Positions 52,295 to 63,594 of a stretch of DNA of 64,000 bases are shown here, piece after piece (position 1 is the stretch's first letter; every line of letters starts with the position of its first letter). The position numbers and the translations under genes are program-made. This DNA comes from Phoma sp. XZ068 (taxonomy: Eukaryota; Ascomycota; Dothideomycetes; Pleosporales; Didymellaceae): the NCBI GenBank assembly GCA_004835665.1, contig RBKR01000008.1:1054001-1118000 (forward strand), in the 5' to 3' direction. Under the pieces are notes generated by a model, which had not been told where the DNA came from, made no database searches, and worked only from the letters and a program-made list of their open reading frames with translations.

Positions 52295-53809
52295 ATGGCC
52301 ACTCCACCGAACTATTTGCCATCCGCGGGAGTGAACGAGCCCAACAACATATGCGAGCATGACAGCAGAAGAGAGGAGGTTCCTCCAGATGGTGGCTATG
52401 GCTGGGTATGTGTAGCCGCATGCTTCACGATTAACTGCTTCACCTGGGGCGCCGTCTCGGTAAGCCTATGCTTTTACGAAAACCCTTCCGATGCCTTAAT
52501 GAAGCATCCTATGTGTCTACAATCAATATTCTCTCATGACAGATATCTTACTGAACCATTTGAATAGGCGTACGGCGTATATCTTTCGCATTACTTGGCT
52601 GAAGACATCTTCCCGGAGGCATCTACTTGGGATTATGCGTTCATCGGCGGCTTCAATTTCGCCATAGCCATGCTTATAACACCTGGCGTCACTATTCTCA
52701 CGCGAAAGTTTGGGATACATCTTATGATGATTGTAGGCCTAGTATTTCAATGCGGTGGGTTTGTTGCAGCCTCTTTTGCAACTAAAATATGGCATTTGCA
52801 CATCTGCCAAGGCGTCCTGGTTGGCTGTGGCATTGGGTTCCTATACATCCCCAGCCTTCCCATTCTTTCGCAATGGTTCGTTCGAAGACGTAGCCTAGCG
52901 AACGGGATTAGTGCTGCAGGTTCTGGTGTTGGTGGTGCTGCCTTTGCATGGGGCACCGAAGCTATCATTCAGCGCATTTCCATCGGCTGGGCTCTACGCA
53001 TCACTGGAATAATTGCATTTGCCGCCAATCTCGCCGCAATAACAATAATACGGGACCGAAACCATATCATTCAACCCTCTCAGCTTGGATTCGATACCGA
53101 ACTCCTTCGGCAATACGAAGTGATACTACTACTTGCCTGGGCATTTACCAGCATGTTGGGATATGTTATCCTCCTCTTCTCTCTATCCGACTTCGCTTTG
53201 TCTATAGGACTTACTAGAGCCCAGGCAACAGACGTAATTGGATTGTTGAATGTAGGCACTGCAGTTGGACGACCAATCATCGGCATACTCAGCGACAGGT
53301 GGAGCCGAATCGATACTGCCGGCGTTCTGACTTTACTTTGTGGACTTTCATGCTTTGCTTTCTGGGTGCCGACCACATCCCTTGCTCTTACCCTGTTTTT
53401 TGCGATCCTTTGTGGAGCTGTCGTTGGAGTATTCTGGATGGTATGTTGTGTCTGACTCTGCGGTTTACAAGGCGCACGCGCTGACATTACCATACGCAGA
53501 CCATCGGTCCGCTCTGTGTTGAAGTTGCTGGAATGAAGAACCTACAGTCGTTGTTGTCTTTATCTTGGGCGGCAGTAATAATCCCAGCATTTGGTAAGCC
53601 TTCTATTGGGTCAATGATCTTCCATATTAATGTTTAGCTAACGACGGCCAGTTTCCGAGGGAGTTGCCTTGAAACTTCGACAGCCCTCTTCCTCGAGGGA
53701 GTATCTTTACCCTCAGATTTTCGCTGGCCTTTCGTACGTAGTTGCAAGCGGGTTCATGTTCCAACTCCGCAGAGTAAAGGGCCGCCAAGTACAAAATCAG
53801 TTGGCGTAG
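52295..53809 (+). CDS. Monocarboxylate-transporter-like MFS protein (MCT family)
   Basis: Four exons, 52295-52459, 52568-53440, 53500-53593 and 53652-53809, give 429 residues. The first helix carries the MCT signature (PPDGGYGWVCVAACF, family form DGGxGW). TM segments follow: YGVYLSHYLAEDIFP, AIAMLITPGVTILTRKFG, GCGIGFLYIPSLPILSQWFVRRRSLANGISAAGSGVGG (the MCT/MFS loop), and in the second half GTAVGRPIIGILSDRWSRID. Fungal MCT-like carriers move carboxylates, riboflavin or other anions, and many have no known substrate. It lies downstream of arsH and next to a bZIP gene, so export or import of an arsenic-related compound or conjugate is possible, but this is inference only. Exons 3 and 4 were assembled from clear splice sites; total length is normal for the family. 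Confidence 0.88.
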
Positions 53810-54582
53810 AACCTTTGGACAGGCTGTTGTACTTTGATTGTAGACTTCACATAGATCTGCAGTAAGATACATTTGACCTGATGCGTGGCCGATTGAGAGT
53901 CTCTATTGCTACACTTGGCCTATGTCCAGTTCCTCTGATCAAGTAACAATATCGAGAGCGGCCGAATCGTACCTGACCAATTGATTCCGCCGCACAAACA
54001 ATGCTATAAGCGACCTCGTATGTGATTATCATCGTATGCAACTGTGTCAATGGTCTAGAATCACAATTTGGATCTTGTTCAGATGTGACACCACGTCGAG
54101 AGAGGGCCGTAAGGGGCAGAAAAAAAAAATTGCCTTGATTACTTGCCTCTTGTGATGCCCATACATGAAATCATACTTCCACGCGATACCGATGAGTCCA
54201 ACCAAGTGTCGAAGGCGAACATGGTTCTGAGCAACCTTACACGATTACTTCTTCCACTTCCTATGTGATTACAATGTCTTGCTGCTCATACTCCTGAATG
54301 TGTGCCCGGGAGTTGTTTGGGTGTTCAGTACGGGGCTGGTGCGAGTGGGCCTTTCGTCTTCTGGAACGCACCTTGATGATGGTATTAAGCACATGGTTGG
54401 TTAGGTGTGCGAAGACTAAGGTGGGGGATCCTTTCAACGGTCCTTTCGGGCCGGAGCCATGCTAGCCGATGCTGACATTCTAGGAATGACCCGCGTTTCT
54501 AACCTACACCAACACACGTCATACACTGCGTGAACATCTTCCCTTATTCTCTGAGGGGATCAGCACGTGAAGCTTTAACAGC
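53810..54582. other. Intergenic, promoter of the bZIP gene
   Basis: 773 bp without coding potential; an A10 run lies at about 54119-54129. It contains several TGTGAT/GTGATTAC half-sites (for example near 54264) but no clean bZIP palindrome. Confidence 0.45.
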
Positions 54583-55508
54583 ATGCCAGAAGCAAGAACG
54601 AAGATCAACAACAATAAATCATCTTCGAAAGCAAAGGTGCGGCCGACCGTTGTATCCCATATTCTTGTTCGGGTACTAAATTGGAAGTAGGCTACGGAGC
54701 TGGAGCGCGTCCGTAACAATCAGCGACGTTGTCGTGCCCGACAGAAAGAATACATTGCAAGCCTCGAAGCCAAGATCCGTCACTACGAAGGCGTTGGTGT
54801 CGAACATGCAACCAACAAGAGGCTCGAGGAGCTCGCTGTGGAAAATAAGTCGCTGAAACAACTGTTACATTCTCTAGGATTGCGTAGTGAGTTTCTTGAG
54901 GCTTACAATCATGCGGTCCGAGTGGCTCCAGACGTCTCGTGGTCGTCAATCGATAATGAGTATTGCCCTCGTATCAATGAATGCTCAAATGATCCCGCTA
55001 TTCCGGGCGTATTGCAGGTATGTGGGCCTCATGAGGTGAAGAAGTCGATCTAAACTAACCTCACCAGCCGCAATTACCACAGGTTGCAGCTCCCGAAGAG
55101 CAAGCTAAATCTTCAGCTGTACCATTTTCAAACGTCTTAGCGTCACAAGAAGGGTCTTTAAACCCCACTCAAATAGCTGCAACTCCATCTTGGGATGTTT
55201 TCGACTTTGCTGCCCAAACCTCTGCCTCGGAGTCGGTTGAGGCGAATGACCATACTGACAGTTTCGGTCAATTGGATTCGTTGATGACAAAAGCATTCAG
55301 TAACGCAGCTACTGTAGAGGATGTGTCAGACGCGACGACACTGTGCTCATGGGCTTTTGCGCTCGTTCTTAAGAATAACCTGAAAGGGTACAGCGCTGAG
55401 GACTTGGACCTCAAGCTACGCGGAGGATACAGATATGGCGCCACACCCACCGAGGGTTGTCGCATCGATAACAGAGTCTTGCTCAACGTTCTCGCGGAAG
55501 TCACGTAG
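54583..55508 (+). CDS. Small bZIP transcription factor with Cys in the basic region
   Basis: Three exons, 54583-54636, 54691-55017 and 55068-55508, give 273 residues. The basic region is ERVRNNQRRCRARQKEY (residues 23-39), followed by a leucine-zipper-like helix (YIASLEAKIRHYEG, RLEELAVENKSLKQLLHSLGL). The C-terminal module WAFALVLKNNLKGYSAEDLDLKLRGGY...GCRIDNRVLLNVLAEV is common to a group of filamentous-fungal bZIPs. Cysteines sit at 32 (inside the DNA contact helix, where Ser is usual), 110, 116, 220 and 258, which would allow thiol sensing. It ends the arsenic cluster and could bind the AP-1 box between ACR3 and the reductase gene. The first exon is only 18 codons and its donor GTGCGG is weak; the joint is supported by a GTACTAAAT branch site and by frame. 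Confidence 0.85.
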
Positions 55509-57488
55509 ACGCTGGCTTATCGACTTGGTCTCGACAAGAGGCACTCCACAAGATGGCCTCAACCGAGCAACGATCGCACACATTGTGTTATCCGATGTAC
55601 CCGTGCGTGCATATTGCGGATTGCAGAAATCCAGACTTCTCCATGAGAGAGTTGGAGTGGCTTATAAGTAAGTCTGATGCCATTAAGTAGGGACATATGC
55701 TTAATGACTATTCTAGACTAACAAGAGCCCAATATCTCAATACTCCTAATTCTCTCTTGAGACCTGTTGACATTGTGAAGATGACCGATATTGTCTTGAT
55801 ACTAGATGCATATCTGAACACAAACATGCATCACGCAGCTTAAGCAAGTTGTATTTACAATCGGAGACAATGGCCAAATTGCGGCTGATGCGGAGTTATC
55901 TCTACTTGGAGATGTTGGAGTCATTTCAACGCGGCTATCGCCCCAGCAGATCTCACAGTCAAATTAGGGAAACGAGCGCATCTCATCTCTGGAAGCACAT
56001 TACCTTTCTATAGTATGCACTCACGCTCGAGCCTTCCACATCATCATCACGGCTGTGCACTCGCGATCAGTACCCTCATCAGATGGCATTTGCTGCATAG
56101 CTGAAGGTGCCAACAAGATGGACATCAGCCACTCAACCTTCCCTTTGGAGCGGAGGCGTGTGTTTGTGTGGTCTCCGCAAGTCTGGGAGAGGCTACCATT
56201 GAAGTTGTCAAGGCGAGCGTGCCTGTCGTTGTTAATGTCGTCATATAGAGCGGGAGGGTGGAGAACCCAGTTCGAGTCTATTTGCTATTCTAATCTGGAG
56301 CATCAACTAACCCAAGCACACTTTGGGTGGCAGGTGGCCCCCAATAGAAATGCTATTGCTGCGACGGCTATGATAGATCCGAGAGCCATGTTCGTTAACG
56401 TCCTGAAAATGGATCATCTCAATTTTGGTACTCCGAGCATAGACTATAGCTACGAGTAAGCCAACCGAAGTTTGCACCAATAGAATTGCGCCCTGCACCG
56501 TGGTATACTATCAATAAAGGCGGTGGTGTTAACGTGGTTATCAATGTATTGGTTGCCTCATTCAGCGCAACACGGTCATCCGCTACGAGAAACCTTCTGA
56601 ACGCAGCGTATCCCATAAACCATCCACCGCCGATATGCAAAGGATTTCTCGATACGGCATTCAATAACTTATCGTTGCACACTTAACGTTCCTGAAGAGG
56701 CAGTTTTGCAGATGTGTCGATTGCTGTCAATATATTGGCTCCATCGCCCAGTATCGTTTTACTTGCCTATCCCCGGCTGTGCGGCGGCACATGACTGCAC
56801 ACCGCAACGGGCAGTCCGCCAAGTGCATCTGCGCTGCATCCATTTGTCAGCTCGAAGGAGTCCACGACTGAAAACCAGTTCGAAATCCTCTGGAGGCCGC
56901 CGAGCCTAACCGTTGAAAGTGCAGAAGGGCCCATCCCAAATGTGGATCTCGGGATGCCATTGCATCAGCTCTGTGCGTCTAGCCCCGGCCCCAAATTTTT
57001 GCTGGTCACGGGACCTTGCTGCCTGTTTGCACGCTAGCAGCACAGACCGCCCACACAATCCTATATAAACTGTCGCTCGGTCGCCCCTTCTCTGAAAAGC
57101 ATACTTACCTTGTTGGGAGGGGCAGGCTCATGTTTCTGCTTCCTCTACCTTGATCAGCTGCATTGCACAGCGCGGACTGGTTGGGGTACGGCTTTCCTTC
57201 GGGGACGCCGCCGGCGCAATTTTTGCTGGCTATCTCGTTGATGACGAGCTCTTTCATTGATGCTGCTGCCAAGTGCAGGGCGTTGAGGAAGGATGTTGAA
57301 GATGTGGAGCACCGAACTGCTGATTGCGATTAGAGTGAGCAATATACATAGATGTTACTGCGTACAATTATCCTCGTTCAGCGGCTCGGTGCGCGAAACG
57401 TGTTTAGTGTACAACGTGTTCAGTTCACATACATTTTGGTGCTGGTCACACATGCTCCATAGCGAAGCTCGATGTCTTTGATACTCTA
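55509..57488. other. Gene-poor stretch with possible coding relics
   Basis: 2.0 kb between the convergent bZIP and TEL2 genes. Segments at about 55851-55970, 55945-56100 and 56280-56459 read as protein-like but lie in different frames with stops between them, and I could not join them by introns or name a family. They may be remnants of an inactivated gene. No tRNA or repeat is found here. Confidence 0.4.
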
Positions 57489-60469
57489 TTAGTAGTCCAT
57501 CAGCGCGCCTGCCATCCTCCGCTGATACTTCTCTACCACTTCCTGACATCTAATCACAACACCAGCTGCCAGTACCCTGAGCCTCTCATCTTCCTCGCTC
57601 CCTGCTCCCAGACCCTCAAACACCATCTTGACCCATGCTTGCGTCTCCATCAACTCCTTGCCCTGCTCTGTAGCCAGTCTCTCCTTATTCTCATTCGTCT
57701 CTAGCAACATCAGGAACCCAAATAGCAAAGCACCCAAGATCGCCTTATCGTTGCTTGCCAGTCCTCGCACCGATAGCAAAAGATCCCAGTACTCGCGCGT
57801 CATCTGCGGCAATGAAACCATGTTCGGTCCTGACGCGTTCAATAGCAGCGACAAAGTCTGCAGAAATGGCGGGAGGAGATGTGCAGAGCTGTAGATCGAA
57901 TCGCTGCTCGATCGAATCTGCAGCCACCAGCGACCGGTCAGTGGGAAGAAGAAGTTGTCTGCAACGATCTGCGCAAGAGCGTTGGGTATTGGCTTCTTGC
58001 GCGCTGCTTCGACTTCCATGCGCGAGCTGAACGTCCGCACTTTAAGGATGTTAGGCCCGCTAAGTGTATCGGCTGCTTGCGAGGCGAGTGGTGAGAGCAT
58101 GGCGCGTGCCATGCTGCTCGTAAGTTTGGCGACTGGGTTCGCGCCCTTCTCGTCTGTATACATCTTGTGCCAATGAGGTGGCAGTTGCTTGCTAGGAAAC
58201 GATGGTGCTACCGGGATGAGATCGTCTGTGGATGAATCCTTCATGCCAGCGAGCTCGCGCGCTCCCAGGCCAAGGGTAGTAAGCATAGCTATGCGCTGGC
58301 TGAGACTGTAGTCGCCTGAGAAGAACGACCGTGCAAACCACTGCGCCATTTGTGCTGGTCGTGCGAGAAGCACGGCAATAAGTGCTTGCTGTCTCTGCTG
58401 TGCGAAAGTGTCTAGCTCCAGGCCATTTTGCAGACCAGTCAATATCGTGGCCAGTTCTTCGAGGTGATCCACAACTTCAGTGCCAAAGTTGGCTTTGCGC
58501 CTTATCAAGGGCGCAGCTGTAGCTAGGGCAAGCTCGTGGCGATCATAGTTCTCTTGATCTCGAAGACCAGCGACAAGATCCCTGATATAAACAGGCGCGG
58601 TAGGTTTGTTACGGTTGATGGCTGTAGGGTCCTCATCTTCGTCCTCCGGATCCGAATCTGGCTTACTGTAAGCCATGAGATCAGCGTCTTCGTCCTCGGA
58701 GTCTGAAAGCACCTCAATGACACGAGGACCCTTGATTTCAGTGACTGATGGGGTCTTAGAAATCTTGACCGCTGGCTTAGGCTTCGAGGTTGTTCGACTT
58801 GTAGGAGGTGGCGATACCTGCTTCTTCTGGAGGTCTGAAATATTTCCAATCTTGTCGTCAACCTTGGTAAGATGTTCGTACCACTTTGCTTCCGCTGCCT
58901 CAGTTCCCTCCAGCTCGATCTTCAGCCGGAGCTCGGGCTTGTCTACTAAATTCGAAATTGCTGTACCAACCGCAATTCCAAAGAAGCGGGCTCGAGGTGA
59001 TGCTGCCCCGATGCGATTCGACATGCCGTTAACGTGGTATGTTGATTTCGCCATCATAGTTACGAACATAGGCTGTGTTCGCTGCACATAGCCGCAACAT
59101 AATGCTAACGTTTGCGCAAGAGCTGATATATATCAGTTTTCATTCGGCGGTATGAGAGCGATTACTGACCTTCTTGCTGCAAGACCGGTGTATGTTTGAC
59201 ATAGACAGAATCTCCAAAGGTCTTGATGCAGTTCTCGAATAGCGTTTGTAACTTGTCTGCATGGGGTCAGTGCTTGGATGACAGATTAGACTTCCGTTCT
59301 CACCTTCATCTTGGGCCAATGCCGCCAGCACAGCACGACGAATTGCAAATGACTCGTCGAGAGATGGAATGGTAGAACGTGAGAGCGAAGCGACAAGATG
59401 ATCCTTCAAGATCTCGTTGTCTTTGATGAAGTTGTTCAGTAGAGAAGCCGCTCCCGAGATCACAGGCGATGGTCCGATAGATCTGTCCTCTTTGCTTACA
59501 ATCTCCGACTGGAAGAACTGTTTTGTGATGTAGACTATTACAGCATTAAAGTACTTCCGTTGCTCGAACGCCTTCAGCTGTCCTACGAGGTTTGCGAAAC
59601 TGTTCACTTGATGCCTCTCAATACCAATGGCGAGGATGGTAGAAACCAAGCGTTCTTGCGGGTTAGCGAATGTTCTTGAGAGTCGGACAGGTTGACTTAC
59701 CAGTGTACCCCAAATTCAGTGCTTTGGAGCTAAACTCAGTCAAAGTCGTACCGTACGTTTCGCTCTTGTCGCCAATAGACAACATGTGTACAATGTTACG
59801 ACCAAGCCAGTCTGCAAGGTCGTTTCCGCTTGAAGGTGAGACATCGATCCCCTTTCCTTTCAGGACATCCTCCGCTTCGGCTCTTGTCGATAAAACGTGG
59901 CCGGATGCTACTTGGGCCAGAAACGTCTTCCATATTAGCTTCTTTTGCATATCATTCTTGCCAAAATCCTGGGTCTCCTTCCAGATACAATACGATACAT
60001 CGTCACCACGTAGAACTCGATCAAGAACATCCAACGTGTCTTCGATGAACTCTGACACATCCTGAGAAGTTCCCGTAGGCTTCTTCTGCCGACTCTCTGC
60101 AATGAGCGAACGCAGCCTAGTGAGCAAATGCCCGATTCCGGTAGGATTCCGAAGTATAGAGACAAGACTTTGAGCATCTTTGGTGCGCGGTTTGAGGACC
60201 CTCCAGAAGTTCGGTATCACATTGCTGACAAGCTCATGTGCTGTACTCGCATACACCGGCTCTGAGATGACAAGGCTAACCTTCGGGCTGTTGAGGAAAG
60301 CCAGAACATTGGTAACTGTCTCAAGACCAGGTTGGTTCTTCAAGGCCTCTAGCGCTGACTGTGGTGAATCGACGGTTACTGCATCTTGAATGCTTAGGTC
60401 TTGAATCCTATCGATTGCTGGCTTGGAGACAATCTTTTTGGTAGAGACGGCGGTAAGGAAGTCGGCCAT
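57489..60469 (-). CDS. TEL2: Telomere length regulation protein TEL2 (TTT complex)
   Basis: Four exons, 60469-59701, 59654-59304, 59256-59170 and 59122-57489, give 946 residues. The N-terminal half is alpha-helical repeats (ALEALKNQPGLETVTNVLAFLNS, ELVSNVIPNFWRVLK). An acidic linker (EVLSDSEDEDAD, DPEDEDEDP) leads to the conserved TELO2 domain: PVYIRDLVAGLRDQENYDRHELALATAAPLIRRKANFGTEV, QRQQALIAVLLARPAQMAQWFARSFFSGDYSLSQRIAMLTTLGLGARELAG. It ends MAGALMDY. Tel2 with Tti1 and Tti2 and Hsp90 matures PIKK kinases (TOR, ATM, ATR type). Exon 3 is only 29 codons. All joints are phase 1 and preserve frame. Start at ATG 60469 (MADFLTAVSTKK). Confidence 0.93.
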
Positions 60470-60865
60470 TGTAATCGTGCACTGCACTCAGCCTATCAGT
60501 GGCTCTGAGCTGATCAGAATAGTTCTAACATGCCGGAAGTCGCCTTGCAACTCACAAGTGTTGCGCTGGTGTCGAGCAAGGTTGTGAGTGGTTGTCAACC
60601 AAACTTCATCTGCTCATTCTCGCCATCTGTGCTTTCAACCTTAAACGTGGACAAGACTGTTCTGACAATTTTAGTGTTTGTCTCAGGAGGTCGATGATTC
60701 GTCTAAGTGAATGTCTTGAGGCTCACTGTATGTTTGCCTTCGGCAAATCTTGCCCTAGGTGACATCAAGCTCTTGGCAGCGCTAAACTCCATGTAACACC
60801 GATGCCTACATCTTCCGTTTGCTCGACTTGACCACTACACATTCATTCTTCAAACGTTCCGCAAC
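60470..60865. promoter_or_regulatory. Divergent promoter TEL2 / UBA3
   Basis: 396 bp between divergent ATGs. No specific operator is recognised. Confidence 0.4.
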
Positions 60866-62380
60866 ATGTCGGTTGACGTTCTGAACCCCGTCTCCGGTAC
60901 AGCTGCGAGCCCACGAGCGCGATGGTAAGCCTGCAATCTCAGAAGCTTCAGATTGCGAGCCTGACGTGATGCAGGAAGTACCTGGACAACATCTTGACGC
61001 GTAGCGGACCGTTCACGGATCCTGATGCGTTCATGCCAGGTGAGACTGTCATCGAGAGCCTGAGCAGAGCCAAAGTGCTGTGCGTGAACACCATACTTCA
61101 ATCATGAAACTTCAAAGCTAACAAGATACAGAGTCATGTGAGTTTGTTCCACTCGTGTACATCCTGCCACTAACACGGGGTCAGTGGAGCTGGCGGTCTC
61201 GGATGCGAGATCCTCAAGAATCTTGCACTTTCTGGCTTCAAAGATATTCATGTGATTGATATGGACACCATCGATGTCAGCAACCTGAACCGCCAATTCC
61301 TCTTCCGCCAGGCAGATGTCGGCAGCTTCAAGGCCGAGGTTGCAGCTCGTTTCGTCGAGAAGCGTGTCAAGGGTGTCAAGATTACGCCATATTGCGGTAA
61401 GATCCAGGACAAGGATGAAGCATACTACATGCAGTTCGCCATGATTGTCTGCGGCTTGGACAGCATCGAAGCCCGCCGGTGGATCAACGCCACACTGGTC
61501 GGCATGGTAGATGAGAACGACCCAGACTCGCTGAAGCCATTAATAGACGGCGGTACTGAAGGCTTCAAGGGTCAGGCGAGGGTCATCCTGCCTACGATGA
61601 CAAGTTGCATCGAGTGCCAGCTTGATATGCACGCCCCACGTGCTGCTGTCCCGCTCTGCACACTTGCCACCATTCCCCGTCAACCACAGCACTGCATTGA
61701 GTGGGCGCATATCATCGCCTGGGACGAAGAGCGCAAAGACATCACGCTGGACAACGACGACCCAGAGCACATTACCTGGCTGTACCAGAAGGCCCTCAAG
61801 CGCGCTCAGGAATTCAACATTGAGGGTGTTACCTACTCGATGACGCAGGGCGTGGTCAAGAACATCATTCCCGCCATCGCCTCGACCAATGCCATCGTTG
61901 CTGCGAGCTGCTGCAACGAGGCGTTCAAGATTGCGACAAACACGAACCCCTTCTTGGGTATCCCAGAGACGGCAAATTACATGATGTACACAGGTGACGA
62001 CAGCGTATACACATACACGTTTGAGCACCAGAAGAAGGACGATTGTCCTGTGTGCGGCGCGGGTAATATTGCACGACCACTAACAGTTAATCCCCACATT
62101 ACGCTGCAAGAGTTCATCGATGGGCTGGCGGAGAGGCCCGAAGCGTGAGTCTTCATCGGTATCTCAAGAGCGAGTACTAACAAGTTGCAGTCAACTCAAG
62201 AAGCCCTCGATCCGCACTGGGGAGAAGTCGCTGTACATGCAGATGGCTGGCCTGGAGGAGCAGACGCGCCCCAATCTCGAGAAGAAGCTGGGCGATTTGG
62301 TTGAGGACGGAGAAGAGATTCTCATCACTGACAGATCCTTCCCGACGCAGTTCAAGTACAAGGTGGTATACCAGAAATAG
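60866..62380 (+). CDS. UBA3: NEDD8-activating enzyme E1 catalytic subunit (Uba3)
   Basis: Five exons, 60866-60924, 60975-61079, 61132-61137, 61185-62144 and 62191-62380, give 439 residues. The nucleotide loop is KVLVIGAGGLGCEILKNLALSGF. VIDMDTIDVSNLNRQFLFR follows, then CGLDSIEARRWIN, and the crossover loop with the thioester cysteine PLC215TLATIPRQPQHCIEWAH. Zinc cysteines are at SCIEC and CPVCGAG, and the E2-binding ubiquitin-fold domain is at the C-terminus (PHITLQEFIDGL onward). With its partner Ula1/AppBp1 it activates Rub1/NEDD8 for cullins. Exon 3 is a six-base microexon (AGTCAT) that supplies the V-I of KVLVIGAGG. Skipping it gives KVLGAGG, keeping frame but losing two conserved residues. 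Confidence 0.95.
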
Positions 62381-62609
62381 GCGCTGGTAACCTATCTTTC
62401 GACCTGTCAAGTACATAGACGTTGGACTCTGACAAAAGAGAACGACATAGCATCACATACGATACATAACGCTGTGTAGATGCGCGCGATATAGAACCAA
62501 GATGTCCGCAACCGGATAGGATATCTGTCTATCATGCTTTGTGACCCTGAAACGCCTTGCGCCCGCCATGCTACTCTTACAGCTTGTACAGGGCAATTTT
62601 CCCGGCTTT

Positions 62610-63311
62610 TCATCGCCTGAACAAGCCCCCAATAACACCTCCAGCCAGATTCCTCGCCAGTCCAGATCCATATATAGCATTCGACGCAAAGCCACTCGCC
62701 TGGCTAAACTTATCGCACCTCGAGAAAGCCAGGGTATTCGTAATGGTAAGAACCAGCGCAATAACTATCCACAGATTAGCACATCTCGCACCGCAGCTTG
62801 ATACTAACTCAGGCAGGACTTACCAACAAGCGTCAACCAGATGAAATTCAGGCCAACCAGCGCCAGAATAGCGAGCAGAATCCACAGCACGGGCTGCGCA
62901 TACAGCGCAATCCAGAAGAAGCGCTTGTCCGTCGCATTGACCTCACGCGTCTCCGGATCGGCGCTCTCAAAGACCCAGCGGCCGTCGCCCGTCTGGGTGT
63001 CGACTTCGTTCCACCAGCGCAGGCCGACCAGGCGGCGGCCGGCGATGTTCTTGAGGTAGTAAAAGTCCATGGCGAGCAGCAGGATGGTGATGATGAAGAC
63101 CATGACGAAGTTGGAGGTTAGCAGGCGCAGGCCGAGGATGTAGACGAGGAGGGAAGCTGGGGGTTGAGTTGTTAGCTGTGGATCATCTATATCAAGGGAG
63201 CAAGAACGACGTACAGATGCGGAAGAACAGAAAGGTGAGCAGGGTGATGGGGTGGCTGCTGAGTTTCCAGCTCAGCGAGCCGGGCGCGGGGGCTTGCTGT
63301 GCCGTCTCCAT
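62610..63311 (-). CDS. TVP23: Golgi membrane protein TVP23
   Basis: Three exons, 63311-63215, 63156-62824 and 62764-62610, give 194 residues. The order METAQQAPAPGSLSWKLSSHPITLLTFLFFRI, SLLVYILGLRLLTSNFVMVFIITILLLAMDFYYLKNIAGRRLVGLRWWNEVD, and QPVLWILLAILALVGLNFIWLTLVGVVIALVLTITNTLAFSRCDKF is specific to the TVP23 family, with four membrane helices and the highly conserved NIAGRRLVGLRWWNEVD loop. The tail ends RNLAGGVIGGLFRR. Tvp23 cycles in late Golgi vesicles with Yip4/Yip5-type proteins and supports trafficking. The gene is complete; the last exon provides the fourth helix and conserved C-terminal CDKF segment. Confidence 0.93.
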
Positions 63312-63594
63312 GGCGGAGTGGTGGGTGTTGGGTGGGGTGCTGGCGGGAGCTGTGAATGTGAGCTCCAAAGTTAGCCGCGTGTCATCACGGCGAGGCTCAA
63401 CGACGCGACTTAGCGTCTGTGGCTGTCGGCGGTCGGCGTTTGAGCCTCGTCCCCCACGACAGCACGGTGCGACGCCATATAGCCGGGAGATAGCCGGGTA
63501 TTACCTGTCTGCTAGTTGCCGTGCCATGTCTATTCAAACAGCTTTATCTTTGACTGAGCGTGCCATTGATTGAGACCAGATACACGCAGTAACT
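63312..63594. promoter_or_regulatory. Divergent promoter TVP23 / CitE-like gene
   Basis: 283 bp between divergent ATGs; no clear binding site. Confidence 0.4.

Noticed and set aside
56820..56910. tRNA-Ser-like words (CGACTGAAAA and CAGTTCGAAATCC)
   Set aside because: No acceptor or T-stem pairing can be drawn and the variable arm is missing; the resemblance is chance.
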